Positions 46,291 through 55,698 are shown, counted from the stretch's first letter. The stretch is DNA of 64,000 nt from Pedobacter duraquae (GCF_004362245.1 NZ_SNWM01000002.1:372001-436000); one strand, 5' to 3'. The notes: a model not told the origin generated them from the letters alone. A program made the numbers and translations.

Positions 46291-46791
46291 ATGGAAACTA
46301 ACCTATTATTTGAGTTTACCGTTGACAAACCTGCAAAAACGGTATTTATTACAAGAGAATTTAATGCCGAACTGCCTCTGGTTTGGGACGCTTTTACCAA
46401 GAAAGAATTATTGGATCAATGGGTGGCACCTAAGCCATGGTCGGCAAGAACAAAACACATGGACTTCAAAGTTGGTGGCAGAAGGTTCTATGCAATGGTA
46501 AGTCCTGAAGGACTAGAGCGTTGGTCAGTTCAGGAATTTACTTCCATTACGCCAAAAACCAATTTCAAAATGCACAATGCTTTTTCAGACGAAAATGAAA
46601 ACCCTGACTTACCAGGCTCTGATTGGGATTATAATTTTAGTGAACATAACGGTATAACAAAAGTTAGTATTACGATCTACAATGACTCATTAACACGTTT
46701 AGAGAAGATGATAGAAATGGGCTTCGAAACCGGCTTTAAAATGTCGATAGATAACCTTGATCAGTTACTGGCAACACTATCTGAAAAATAA
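46291..46791 (+). CDS. SRPBCC (AHSA1-like) protein
   Basis: A 166-aa START-like protein: [26 protein letters not shown] at residues about 22-47 is the signature of the AHSA1/SRPBCC superfamily, whose members form a helix-grip fold with a hydrophobic cavity. The ligand is unknown. In many bacteria such genes follow an ArsR gene, as here, and the pair reads as a small stress or ligand-response operon. It ends at a terminator. Confidence 0.88.
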   Translation: METNLLFEFTVDKPAKTVFITREFNAELPLVWDAFTKKELLDQWVAPKPWSARTKHMDFKVGGRRFYAMVSPEGLERWSVQEFTSITPKTNFKMHNAFSDENENPDLPGSDWDYNFSEHNGITKVSITIYNDSLTRLEKMIEMGFETGFKMSIDNLDQLLATLSEK

Positions 46792-46813
46792 AATCCATTT
46801 ATACAAAACGTTA

Positions 46814-46843
46814 TAACCTGATACATCCCTGTATCAGGTTTTT
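46814..46843 (+). terminator. terminator of the ArsR-AHSA1 pair
   Basis: AACCTGATACA / TGTATCAGGTT stem with loop TCCC and T run, 22 bases after the AHSA1 stop. Confidence 0.92.
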
Positions 46844-47025
46844 TCAATTGAATCCAGTGTTACATCGTGCAGTCTAAAACTATCCTGGATTTCAAAGCTC
46901 AGATTCACAAAACATGACCCTACCAATTTGCTAATTACATAGATCTACTAATGGCTTTTGTATGAAAGATGATTTTTCGATCATGCACATGTCAACCGCC
47001 GATAAATTTATATTTATCTTTAAAA

Positions 47026-47718
47026 ATGAAGAAACTTGTACTAATCTGCCTGGCATGCTTGAGTTGCAAAGAAATTCCAAAAAAGAAAGAAGTTAAAGCA
47101 ATAACACCAAATGTCAGCACTCAGATCAAAGCTGCACAGAGCGTAACCGGTCTTCAGGATAGTTCAATAACCGAAGAAGAGTTTCTGCAAGCATTTTCTG
47201 CTTACCAGAATCCATTTACGCCGGATTCGGCAAAATTCAGTTCTATCCATGGAAAGACGAGTCTACCGTTAAAAAGTGGCGTGCACGTATTCACAAACAA
47301 CAATGGAGTACCGTACGACGAAAATATAGAGATCTATAAATACAGAGGTCAGTTTGAATCGGTTAAAAGCTATCTGGTAGAAGTGCATTTATATGAAGAC
47401 AATTTTTTCTTATTGATCAACAAAAACTCAGGCAACATAGACACACTAAATGGTTTTCCTTATTTTTCTGCAGACCACCGTCGGATATTTAGCAGCCAGT
47501 ATAACCCATATGAGACATATGATGACATGCCTCCTCCTACTCAGGATGCTGAGTTATACATGGTAAATAGTACTGGAGTTAAGCAGGTAACTCGCAGGCC
47601 ATTTAAGTTTTTTATTAATGGAGCATGTTGGAAAGATAACAACACGTTGTATCTCAAAACGTCTTCAGACCAAGGTAGTACAGATTTCACTTATCGAATA
47701 CTAGTGGTAAAACAGTAG
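47026..47718 (+). CDS. hypothetical lipoprotein
   Basis: A 230-aa protein with a lipoprotein signal (MKKLVLICLACLSC; Cys11 or Cys14). The mature part is polar with several Tyr/Asp-rich segments, for example SADHRRIFSSQYNPYETYDDMPPP near 150-175, and no domain is recognised. The ATG at 47026 is chosen over an upstream frame start at 46969 because it gives the signal sequence. It lies alone between the ArsR-AHSA1 terminator and a small minus-strand gene. Confidence 0.75.
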   Translation: MKKLVLICLACLSCKEIPKKKEVKAITPNVSTQIKAAQSVTGLQDSSITEEEFLQAFSAYQNPFTPDSAKFSSIHGKTSLPLKSGVHVFTNNNGVPYDENIEIYKYRGQFESVKSYLVEVHLYEDNFFLLINKNSGNIDTLNGFPYFSADHRRIFSSQYNPYETYDDMPPPTQDAELYMVNSTGVKQVTRRPFKFFINGACWKDNNTLYLKTSSDQGSTDFTYRILVVKQ

Positions 47719-47722
47719 CCGG

Positions 47723-47908
47723 TTATACTAACAAGATTTCCTGAATCTCTATTCCGTGATCTGTCAGCAGTCTACGGATTGCAGGAACCTGATCTACATC
47801 TTCATACCCGATGATGACACAATCCCTGACGTCAATAAGGTCATAAAAATCTAAAAGCGTTGCCGCTCTCGAATTATCATCAGTATAAATCTTGATTTTT
47901 TGAGCCAT
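47723..47908 (-). CDS. small conserved-looking protein of unknown function
   Basis: A 61-aa frame (MAQKIKIYTDDNSRAATLLD..., ends EIQEILLV) with alternating hydrophobic strands and helices and an acidic profile, resembling a small glutaredoxin/response-regulator-like alpha/beta unit. No gene overlaps it on the other strand. It converges with the lipoprotein gene, 4 bp between stops. An ATG six codons upstream is possible. Whether it is expressed is unknown. Confidence 0.5.
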   Translation of the reverse strand: MAQKIKIYTDDNSRAATLLDFYDLIDVRDCVIIGYEDVDQVPAIRRLLTDHGIEIQEILLV

Positions 47909-48016
47909 AGAAGTTCCGTTGCACAACAGCCTCCTCCAGCATATGCTGTCCTCACCCTTGCTGAACGAAAGTACCAGATAGTACCGGGCGGAAATTGGAA
48001 AAAAGCGAACAGGAAA

Positions 48017-48820
48017 TTATCTTTTGAAAGACAGAAAATAGTCGGGTAGATAGAAGTTGTGTGGTGATGTCTTTACAATAGACTTAAAGGCATTATTGAA
48101 ATGTGCCTGATCATAAAAGTTGTTCCCTAAAGCCAACATCGTCAACGTAGTCTTTTGTTGATCCGGGTAAGCAATATCATCTACCGCAGCGCGTAACTTC
48201 ACGATCGATGACAGTTGTTTTGGCGACAAACCGATGTGTTTTTTGAATATTTTTTGCAGATAGCGTGACGAACATTCGAGTTTTAACGCGAGCTGCGTTA
48301 TTGTAAAAGTTCCCTTAGAATCCATTATAGCTTTAGAAGCCTGATAAACTCGTTTACTTGCTACCCCTACTTTAAATGCCGGAGTAAATGTCAGAATGAT
48401 GTTCTGAAAAATTTCCTCGTTGCTTAAGCCCGTCATTTTATCAATCAAATTCGAATTGATGTCTAACAAAGCCAAAGGCAACACATTATCTGTAAACGAC
48501 TGCAGATCAAGTGACGTAAAATGCATCGGTGTCCAGGGATGAAGTTGGATCATTGTTGCTTTTGATTGAGGTAATAAGTCAACACTGATTGCTTCGGTCA
48601 TCTGTCCACAGAAATAGGTTCCTGGAATCAAATGCTTTTCCCATCCTAAATGTTTAATCATTAACCCTGCTCCTTCTATTACGGCGATATTAAAACAGCC
48701 ATTTGGCAGTACTGCTTTACCTGTAATTTGACCTGGATTGTTCAGGTTATCTAAAATCCATAGCTTCTTGATGAATATAGAAAATCTTTGATGAACATAA
48801 TACTCTTCGTATTTAAACAT
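48017..48820 (-). CDS. AraC-family transcriptional regulator
   Basis: A 267-aa regulator: an N-terminal cupin-like sensor region (about 1-140, similar to DUF6597) and a C-terminal pair of helix-turn-helix motifs (about 165-260; TITQLALKLECSSRYLQKIFKKHIGLSPKQL and the ALGNNFYDQAHFNNAFKSIVKTSP second HTH). Such proteins bind tandem direct repeats and activate nearby genes. The target is not evident; the divergent DUF1275 gene is one candidate. Confidence 0.9.
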   Translation of the reverse strand: MFKYEEYYVHQRFSIFIKKLWILDNLNNPGQITGKAVLPNGCFNIAVIEGAGLMIKHLGWEKHLIPGTYFCGQMTEAISVDLLPQSKATMIQLHPWTPMHFTSLDLQSFTDNVLPLALLDINSNLIDKMTGLSNEEIFQNIILTFTPAFKVGVASKRVYQASKAIMDSKGTFTITQLALKLECSSRYLQKIFKKHIGLSPKQLSSIVKLRAAVDDIAYPDQQKTTLTMLALGNNFYDQAHFNNAFKSIVKTSPHNFYLPDYFLSFKR

Positions 48821-48967
48821 TTGGCTCAGCTTTAGAATCTGATAAACTTACAATTTTCTTAGTGTATAGCGACTTACTAAATACCGATCACACCCCGAAC
48901 CAACGAGCCTATCACCGCTTTCAACGAATAATAAATCAAAATCCTCATTTTGTCGCTAGTTTTATTT

Positions 48968-49639
48968 GTGCAAAAAGATAAGATATTAGTTAATTTGGAT
49001 AGAAACATTTCATTTCTACTCGCAGGAATTGCAGGTTATGTAGATGCTTATGGGTATATAACCATTAAAACATATTTATCATTTATGAGCGGCAATACCA
49101 CACAGCTGGGATTTTCAATTGTTCAGGGAAGTTTAACTGCAACACTAGCCACCTTTACGTCCATTATATCTTTCTTTACCGGGATTTTTCTAGGCAATAT
49201 ACTTATTCAGATTAATTCTGAAAAACTAAAATGGATCTCTCTGGCACCAACGGTATTTTTGTTAACGATCTACTTATTTCTGGCAAATTTCTTAAAACCC
49301 AGTACAGAACTAAGTATTGTATTGTTGAGCCTATCAATGGGTTTTATGAATACAGCTGTATCAAAGGTGGGCAGCCAATCTGTAAATCCCGATTTCGTTA
49401 CTGGTACGCTAAACAGCATGGCTCAACATCTCGCATTCGCTGTAAAGAAGAAGTACCCCGAGGACAGTTTAGGCGATTGGGACACGCACCTGACCCGGTT
49501 TACGATGTTGTTAAAAATATGGTTTTGCTTCTTATCGGGATCTGCGATCTCCACATTGATTAGTCCTGAACTGAACTCCTTCACAATAGTTATACCTTCA
49601 ATGGTGCTCCTGACTATTGGTATCTATCGTTATCGCTGA
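48968..49639 (+). CDS. DUF1275 (YoaK) family membrane protein
   Basis: A protein of about 223 aa with about six transmembrane helices and the DUF1275 N-terminal pattern AGIAGYVDAYGYITIKTYLSFMSGNTTQLG (about 22-51). The family is common and unassigned, sometimes linked to transport. The start is uncertain: no ATG fits, and GTG 48968 is chosen, with TTG 48950 as an alternative. It is divergent from the AraC gene, 147 bp apart. Confidence 0.8.
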   Translation: MQKDKILVNLDRNISFLLAGIAGYVDAYGYITIKTYLSFMSGNTTQLGFSIVQGSLTATLATFTSIISFFTGIFLGNILIQINSEKLKWISLAPTVFLLTIYLFLANFLKPSTELSIVLLSLSMGFMNTAVSKVGSQSVNPDFVTGTLNSMAQHLAFAVKKKYPEDSLGDWDTHLTRFTMLLKIWFCFLSGSAISTLISPELNSFTIVIPSMVLLTIGIYRYR

Positions 49640-49663
49640 TCTGAAATCAAGGCCAACAAGTCC

Positions 49664-50254
49664 TTACTCAGGATTCCGCTGTTGATAAAGATGTTTTATA
49701 GCAATGGACTTCAGGTACTCAATATTATTTACCGGGGTTTCCGTTAGCTTAGCCTCATCATCCCAGTACCGCATTCTTACAATCAATTCAGCATCTGGGT
49801 TTTTTTCAAATTCTGCAGCTTCGTTGATCGTCATAACACCGCCCTGAAATTCAAGTGTAACACGACTTGCAGGCGATAGTTTTTCGAAGTAGTCTGGATT
49901 GATATATGTCAGATATCGCTTGGCAATCACATGACCATTTACCAGGGTAGCCAACCGTGTGGAAAAACCTTTATCGATCAGGTAATCAGCACCTAGCTTT
50001 TCGTGGTCTATATTTCCCATTCCGCCCATGCTGCCTACTTCTGCCCCGGCAGCACACAGGTGTCCAATATCATGAAAAAATGCCGCCAGGACTACCTCAT
50101 CTTCATACCCTTCAACCTGCGCAAGATTAGCTGCCTGAGACATATGTTCCAACTGTGATACCGGTTCTCCTATGTAATCTTCATCGCCATGCAGCGTGTA
50201 TAAATCAAAAACTTCATCTACGATCTCTTCAGGAGTTTGTGTTGTCTTGTTCAT
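49664..50254 (-). CDS. HD-domain protein resembling PhnZ oxygenases
   Basis: A 196-aa HD-domain protein. Tyr27-x2-Glu30, His37, His61-Asp62, His84, His108 and Asp165 fall at PhnZ spacing (Tyr24, Glu27, His34, His58/Asp59, His80, His104, Asp161 in the literature enzyme, offset by 3-4). PhnZ uses a diiron site to cleave 2-amino-1-hydroxyethylphosphonate with O2. No phosphonate hydroxylase or transport gene is near, so the substrate may differ. It is 89 bp downstream of the pirin-like gene on the same strand. Confidence 0.8.
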   Translation of the reverse strand: MNKTTQTPEEIVDEVFDLYTLHGDEDYIGEPVSQLEHMSQAANLAQVEGYEDEVVLAAFFHDIGHLCAAGAEVGSMGGMGNIDHEKLGADYLIDKGFSTRLATLVNGHVIAKRYLTYINPDYFEKLSPASRVTLEFQGGVMTINEAAEFEKNPDAELIVRMRYWDDEAKLTETPVNNIEYLKSIAIKHLYQQRNPE

Positions 50255-50343
50255 GGTATTTTATCGGATGACTATATAAGTCGACCAAACATACAAACAA
50301 GAGATTAACTGGTTATTAACTTAAAAAATTGTTTCCGTTACTA

Positions 50344-51036
50344 TCAGATCTCCATAGTAAGAATCAATGCATTGTTACTTAGTGCCTCCATTTCCACAGC
50401 ATCGGTATCCCATAATGCCAGGCCGTCTTTTGCGTGCAGCAAACGTCCTTCCACTTCAAACGCTCCGGCAACGACAAAGCAAAAGAACCTTGATGCCGAG
50501 CCACGCTTTTGATATGTAATTTCTGAACGTCCTTCAAATGATCCGATATTCAGGTTAAAAGGTGAAGTTTTATCCTGATCTGCAATCAGGCTGATTAATG
50601 CGTTAGGCAGCATTCCTAACTCAAAATCAACTGTATAGGGGAGCATCGGACGATCGTCTGATGCAGCAATCCAGATCTGCAAATAGCTGATAGCATCGGA
50701 TTCATATGGATTACTAATGCTAAAGTTACTTTCCCTGTCTAGTTTCATGACAAATAATTGCCCCACTAGTACGTCCTCCAGCACTTTACCACAACCAGTA
50801 TATCGCAAATCTCCAGTTATCGGCACTAAAATTATATAAGTCGGCTTTTCAATATCCATTCGAATCGTTGCAGCACCTTCCAGCAGCTCATCGTTGAATA
50901 AATACAAAGGATCGAAAGGCCCTTTGTGCTCGTTAAAAAAGGTATCAAAATTAAACGTGCAGTTTCTCTGATACAGCGCAGTCTCTATAGTCCCGCGCTG
51001 CTCACTTAAAAAGATCTTACCTGATGACGCTTCCAT
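50344..51036 (-). CDS. pirin-like bicupin protein
   Basis: A 230-aa beta-rich protein. The second half (PNALISLIADQ... FCFVVAGAFEVEGRLLHAKDGLALWD) resembles the C-terminal cupin of pirin/quercetinase-like proteins, with a hydrophobic ALILTMEI end. The usual metal-binding His set of active pirin is not clearly visible, so it may bind no metal. It is one base before the intradiol dioxygenase stop and likely shares its transcript. Function unknown. Confidence 0.6.
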   Translation of the reverse strand: MEASSGKIFLSEQRGTIETALYQRNCTFNFDTFFNEHKGPFDPLYLFNDELLEGAATIRMDIEKPTYIILVPITGDLRYTGCGKVLEDVLVGQLFVMKLDRESNFSISNPYESDAISYLQIWIAASDDRPMLPYTVDFELGMLPNALISLIADQDKTSPFNLNIGSFEGRSEITYQKRGSASRFFCFVVAGAFEVEGRLLHAKDGLALWDTDAVEMEALSNNALILTMEI

Positions 51037-51037
51037 A

Positions 51038-51757
51038 TCAAACGTTTACTTTCATGGTTAAAGCGAAGCCCTCCGTCAGACTGCCCGTTACCGATGCAAC
51101 CTCTATTTTTAAGGTATCATCACTGAACACATTATCATTTGCATTGTACGTATATCCGCTCATTCCCTTTTTGTATCCGTTTACCAGTGTAACCGCTGCG
51201 CCTGAGCCTTCAGGAAAAGCAATCTGAGTGATTTTTAAGGAGTTTCCCGCCGCCGTGTAAACGTGCACATGAATATGTGTAGCACGTCCGCTATACCATC
51301 CAGGAAATATGCTGGTAAAAGTTACTAGCCCATTTGCATCTGTAACCTGCCTGCCTCTTAAAAAATGTACCGATTGATAATTTGTAGCCTGCATTCCTGT
51401 ACCCCCATACTCAGAATAGTTCCCTTCAGCATCACAATGCCAGATATCTACAATTGCTCCTGCCAGTGCAGCGCAATTACTTGCGGTATTGATCGTGATC
51501 TTTGAGGTAAGCGGATACCCGGTCCGTCCATCTGTGATGTCACTTCTACTGTAGGAGGATGGTGCTTTTGTGGGAAATGGACCTTCTGTTTCTGTCGGTG
51601 CAACCGTACATGAAGTATTACCTGTTCCGCTATTCGTAACAGTACCTGTTCCCGAAGGATCATCGACCGTAGAACTTGACTTTTTACATCCTTCGATTAT
51701 GGCTGGAGCCGATAATGCGCCGATGATGAGACTTTTCAGAAAAACCTTTCTTTCCAT
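51038..51757 (-). CDS. intradiol ring-cleavage dioxygenase, lipoprotein-like
   Basis: The 239-aa protein has a signal ending EGC (Cys24) and a dioxygenase domain. The four Fe(III) ligands are recognisable: Tyr in the WHCDAEGNYSEY region, Tyr in PGWYSGRATHIHVHV, and the two His of HIHVH, as in protocatechuate 3,4-dioxygenase. Such enzymes open catechol rings between the hydroxyls. A secreted form with no catabolic partner is common in Bacteroidota. The start at 51757 is chosen because it yields the signal; an ATG 12 codons upstream would shift it inward. Confidence 0.82.
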   Translation of the reverse strand: MERKVFLKSLIIGALSAPAIIEGCKKSSSTVDDPSGTGTVTNSGTGNTSCTVAPTETEGPFPTKAPSSYSRSDITDGRTGYPLTSKITINTASNCAALAGAIVDIWHCDAEGNYSEYGGTGMQATNYQSVHFLRGRQVTDANGLVTFTSIFPGWYSGRATHIHVHVYTAAGNSLKITQIAFPEGSGAAVTLVNGYKKGMSGYTYNANDNVFSDDTLKIEVASVTGSLTEGFALTMKVNV

Positions 51758-51859
51758 GATAATTGAGATTATAGTAACCACCTTAATGGTCATAAATATC
51801 TTTTATCTCAGGTTCAGACTAGTGTAAGTATAGATAAACAGCGTAAATGTATCGGTAAA

Positions 51860-52561
51860 TCACAGCTTCAGCCATTCGTTAACCATCGGAAGATAGCTGT
51901 TTCCAATCGGGAGCTCCCTGCCAGCATTCAAGGAAACCTTCCTGTTGTGCACCATTTTGATCTGGCTTGCCGGCACAACATAACTACGATGGATTCTGAT
52001 AAACTGTTTTTCAGGCAGTTTCTCTAACACCTTTTTCAGAGACATCAGACTCGAAACGGCCTTGTCGTTCAATAGATGTATAGTCACATAATCGCCAAAG
52101 CTTTCAATATATGCAACCTCCTGAAGAGCTATCCGAACGAGCTTGTAATCAGCATGTACGTATATACTTTCTGTAGCAACAGATTTCGGTTGTTGTCGGT
52201 ATTCCTGATAAAGTACAGCTTTAGTGATGGTTTTTGAAAACCTTGCAAAATCTATAGGTTTCAGTAGAAAATCGAGTGCATCCAGTTCAAACCCCTCATA
52301 GGCGAAATTTTTGTAGGCAGTAGTAAAAATAACCATAGGCCTGACTGTCAATGTACGCACCAGGTCGATCCCCGTGATATCTGGCATATTGATATCTATA
52401 AAGAGGAGATCGACGGGGTGATGGTTTAAATACTCCGCTCCCTGTATTGCATCTTCAAAGGTGTACAGTAAATTAAGTACCGGGCATCGGGAAGTATATT
52501 CCCTGATCAATTCCAGTGCTAGAGGCTCATCGTCTATTGCAATACATGTAAGTCTCTTCAT
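51860..52561 (-). CDS. LytTR-type response regulator
   Basis: A 233-aa regulator: receiver domain (Asp10/Asp11 pocket, phospho-acceptor Asp56, Lys in LKPID near 107) then a LytTR DNA-binding domain (about 135-233; YIESFGDYVTIHL, IRIHRSYVVP). It is coupled to the upstream kinase gene by a TAATG overlap, so the two form a LytS/LytTR-type two-component system. LytTR domains bind direct repeats; no such array is visible nearby. Confidence 0.95.
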   Translation of the reverse strand: MKRLTCIAIDDEPLALELIREYTSRCPVLNLLYTFEDAIQGAEYLNHHPVDLLFIDINMPDITGIDLVRTLTVRPMVIFTTAYKNFAYEGFELDALDFLLKPIDFARFSKTITKAVLYQEYRQQPKSVATESIYVHADYKLVRIALQEVAYIESFGDYVTIHLLNDKAVSSLMSLKKVLEKLPEKQFIRIHRSYVVPASQIKMVHNRKVSLNAGRELPIGNSYLPMVNEWLKL

Positions 52562-53712
52562 TATAAATACAGCTTTAGGTCTACAATAAATCGATCCTCT
52601 TTTTTTTCAATCAGTAAAGTATGTTTACCTGGATATGCAAACTGTAATCTCTGTTTGGTATTATTGATGCCTATGCCAGTCCTGGTTAGCTTGACGTTCG
52701 CAGAGAAATCATGGTTCTCGGTATAAAAATGAATTTGTGTGTCGGCTATATTAACTCGTATGATGATGGGACAGATCCTTTGTTTGCTGACACCGTATTT
52801 AAAAGCATTTTCCACAAATGTCATGAGTACCAGGGGCGCAATCTTCTGATTCAATGCTAGCCCCTCTACATGATATTCAATTGGAGTCTTCGCTCCGAGG
52901 CGCAATTCCTGCAAACCAATAAAGTTATCGACACAGTCCAATTCATCACGTAAGGATACTTTTTCTTCGGTGATATCATCAGTAAGGTATCTCATGATAT
53001 TCGAAAGTTTCATAATGCTGGGCGCCGTATTAGGATTTGATGTTACGGCGAGGGTATAAATATTATTTAATGTGTTGTACAAAAAATGCGGATTGATTTG
53101 GGCTTTTAGAAATGAAAGCTGTGCTTCCGCGCGATCTGCCTCCGCTTTTATGGCTTTACGTTGCGTGATGTACAACTGCTTGTTAATTTCTATTGCCATG
53201 GTAAGTGAGATAACCATGACGAACAGAAAAACACCTACAATATCAAAACGATGTGACTCCCGCTGATTTGGGGGGCCGGGCCTTTGAAATTGAGTATCAC
53301 GGGATCCCAATTCTGGTCCAGGCGGCCGGCCACCATATTCAGGCGCTGGCCCGCCCCGATCAGGCCGGGGCTCCTGCCTGTCCGATCTTCCAAAGTTGAT
53401 TCCTTGACGTTGGTGGGCCGACATCAAGTGGTCAAACGGCTTCACAATGCAGACGCCAATAAAAAGTAGGCTGATTATTCCGAAAAACAAGAAGTAACGT
53501 CCCTTGAGGTAAAGTCTGGGAATCAGCACCAACCTGGTCAAATAAAACAGCAACAAATAAATTCCGCAAAACTGCCAGTAGGCGCCCATACTGATTACCT
53601 GCATCGTATCCTCATTATCCTGCTGGTTTAGCATAAACACTATGGGGAGGCTAAAGAAAAGCATCCATCCGGCTAGCTGAGTAATGATTCTGGCTATTTT
53701 CAAATTTATCAC
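52561..53712 (-). CDS. LytS/YehU-type sensor histidine kinase
   Basis: A 383-aa inner-membrane kinase. Hydrophobic helices at about 12-30, 44-62, 73-91 and 157-175 anchor it; the loop 100-155 between helices 3 and 4 is rich in Arg, Pro and Gly and should be periplasmic. The His_kinase domain carries His209 (INPHFLYNTLNNIYTL) and an N-box-like NAFKYG with a GIGINNTKQRL G-box. It phosphorylates the LytTR regulator whose gene overlaps its stop. The signal sensed is unknown. Confidence 0.93.
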   Translation of the reverse strand: MINLKIARIITQLAGWMLFFSLPIVFMLNQQDNEDTMQVISMGAYWQFCGIYLLLFYLTRLVLIPRLYLKGRYFLFFGIISLLFIGVCIVKPFDHLMSAHQRQGINFGRSDRQEPRPDRGGPAPEYGGRPPGPELGSRDTQFQRPGPPNQRESHRFDIVGVFLFVMVISLTMAIEINKQLYITQRKAIKAEADRAEAQLSFLKAQINPHFLYNTLNNIYTLAVTSNPNTAPSIMKLSNIMRYLTDDITEEKVSLRDELDCVDNFIGLQELRLGAKTPIEYHVEGLALNQKIAPLVLMTFVENAFKYGVSKQRICPIIIRVNIADTQIHFYTENHDFSANVKLTRTGIGINNTKQRLQFAYPGKHTLLIEKKEDRFIVDLKLYL

Positions 53713-53838
53713 ACTTAAAGGTCATTAATATTACAAAAAAGATTCCATTTGTACCGATGAACAGCATAATTGTAAGGATGAAAACCGGCAGCGTAATGTT
53801 GGGTGCTAACACAAATTTTTCAGGTCGATTATATTATT

Positions 53839-53850
53839 GCAACCGATTGT
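53839..53850 (+). promoter_or_regulatory. LacI-type operator upstream of the first LacI gene
   Basis: GCAACCGATTGT matches GCAANCGNTTGC with one mismatch. It lies 66 bases before the LacI start at 53917, in the gap shared with the divergent kinase gene, and matches the sites at 61447-61466 and 61658-61673. Confidence 0.55.
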
Positions 53851-53916
53851 AATTTTTAATTATTAATGCTAATTTGGCGTTGTCATCTTGAGCTGCTGAG
53901 TTGATATTTTTAAGAC

Positions 53917-54954
53917 ATGCAAGAAAAAGAGGTAACTATTTATGATTTAGCCGAGCGACTGAATATTTCCGCAACTACTGTTAGTCGCGGTCTTCAGGAC
54001 CATCCTGCTATCAACATAAAAACCAAAAAACGCATTTTTGACCTGGCAGCGGAAATGGGTTACCGTTCAAATAAATTTGCCAGCAACCTGCGCAGGCAAA
54101 AAACGAATACGATCGGTGTTATTGTGCCCAGACTAAACAGTTTGTTTATGTCATCTGTATTATCCGGGATTGAGCGCAGTGTCAATAATGCGGGTTACAA
54201 CCTGATTATAAGTCAATCTTTTGAAAAGGAATCCAAAGAAAAGACAAATGCTAAAACTATGTTTAACAACAGGGTTGATGCGTTAATCGTTTCTCTATCT
54301 TCAGACACAGCTGATTTTAGTCACTTCGATCCTTTCCTGAAAAAAAATATCCCTATCATTTTCTTCGACAGGACTACAGAAGCTATGAACTCCACAACGG
54401 TGGTAATAGATAATTTCAAAGCTGGTTATTTAGCTACAGAACATTTAATTACACAAGGCTGCAGGGAAATTTTGCACATCACGGGAAATATTGATCGGAA
54501 TGTGTATGCTGATCGATTGAAAGGATACAAAAAAGCACTTTTAGATCATCAGATAGATTTCAGGGAAGATCTTTTTATCTCCAATGACCTTTCTGAGGGG
54601 GCAATGCATGATGCTCTTATAGCGCATGTAATAAAACGCAAACAGCTGCCAGATGGTCTATTTGTTACCAATGACTCGGCCGCAGCTTTTGCACTAACGA
54701 TTTTGAAAGGAGCCGGCCTACGTATTCCCGAAGACATCGCGGTAGTCGGATTTAACAATGACTTAATTTCCCGTGTTACGGAACCTCCTATTACAACTAT
54801 AAACTATCCCGGTAACGAAATGGGAGAACGAATTGCCAGGATATTAATTGACCATCTTGATGGTGATGGCAATCCTGATTTGAACAGCCAGATCGTACTG
54901 AATACAGATTTAATTATAAGAGCTTCATCGATAAGAAAAAAAACATATGAGTAA
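53917..54954 (+). CDS. LacI-family transcriptional regulator
   Basis: A 345-aa LacI-type repressor: N-terminal helix-turn-helix (TIYDLAERLNISATTVSRGLQD, about 7-28) with the hinge AAEMGYR, then a sugar-binding periplasmic-protein-like domain (about 60-335). Its stop overlaps the following SDR start by 8 bp, so the two are translationally coupled. With the second LacI at 55699-56727 it is a candidate regulator of the xylose/glucuronate genes; the effector is unknown. Confidence 0.93.
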   Translation: MQEKEVTIYDLAERLNISATTVSRGLQDHPAINIKTKKRIFDLAAEMGYRSNKFASNLRRQKTNTIGVIVPRLNSLFMSSVLSGIERSVNNAGYNLIISQSFEKESKEKTNAKTMFNNRVDALIVSLSSDTADFSHFDPFLKKNIPIIFFDRTTEAMNSTTVVIDNFKAGYLATEHLITQGCREILHITGNIDRNVYADRLKGYKKALLDHQIDFREDLFISNDLSEGAMHDALIAHVIKRKQLPDGLFVTNDSAAAFALTILKGAGLRIPEDIAVVGFNNDLISRVTEPPITTINYPGNEMGERIARILIDHLDGDGNPDLNSQIVLNTDLIIRASSIRKKTYE

Positions 54955-55687
54955 ACAAATAGCCATTGTTACTGGCGGAGGTGCAGGATTAGGTCTTGCG
55001 ATAACGAAAAAATTGGCGCACGAAGGAATCCATGTCGTCATGATCGGCAGAAACGAGGAAAAGTTAAAAACTGCTGCCCAAGATTTTGGATCGTCTTGCA
55101 GCTATAAGGTACTGGATCTTCAGGATCTAAAAGCCATTCCTGCCTTAGTTGACGAAATTTATCAGGAATTCGGGAAGATTGACATTTTGGTAAACAACGC
55201 AGGAATTAACATGAAGAAGCCATTTGTGGAGGTGACGGATGAAGATTTTGCGGGGGTTGTACAAACTAACCTGGCATCAGTATTTGCGATAAGCAGAGAG
55301 GTTGTCAAAAAAATGATCGATCATCATGCGGGTGTGATTGTAAACATCAGTTCTATGGCTGCCCAATACGGCATTCCTAAGGTTATTGCTTATTCGGCAG
55401 CAAAAACAGGCATTGAGGGCATGACAAGGGCGATGTCAACAGAACTTGCTCCTTTGGGCATCAGAACCAATTGTGTGGCGCCAGGATTTATTGAGACTGC
55501 TATGTCTGCTAAAGCGTTAGATGCGGATCCAGAAAGAAAGAACAAAGTATTTTCCAGGACTCCAATGGGAAAAATGGGACAGCCTGATGATGTTGCTGAG
55601 GCAGTGTACTTCTTTTGTTCTGAAGGGTCAAAATACGTTACGGGGGTTGTTATGCCAGTTGATGGCGGAAATTCCGTTGGTTTTTAA
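54947..55687 (+). CDS. SDR family oxidoreductase, sugar-acid type
   Basis: A 246-aa SDR with TGGGAGLG (9-16), NNAGINMK (about 82-89), catalytic Ser in ISSMAAQ and YSAAK (about 148-152), and a PVDGG C-terminal motif. It resembles gluconate 5-dehydrogenase / KduD-type enzymes; in sugar-acid loci of Bacteroidota such SDRs can act as fructuronate reductases next to uxuA, which begins at 63680. That role is inference. Its ATG lies inside the LacI stop region. Confidence 0.85.
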   Translation: MSKQIAIVTGGGAGLGLAITKKLAHEGIHVVMIGRNEEKLKTAAQDFGSSCSYKVLDLQDLKAIPALVDEIYQEFGKIDILVNNAGINMKKPFVEVTDEDFAGVVQTNLASVFAISREVVKKMIDHHAGVIVNISSMAAQYGIPKVIAYSAAKTGIEGMTRAMSTELAPLGIRTNCVAPGFIETAMSAKALDADPERKNKVFSRTPMGKMGQPDDVAEAVYFFCSEGSKYVTGVVMPVDGGNSVGF

Positions 55688-55698
55688 AATGTAGATAT

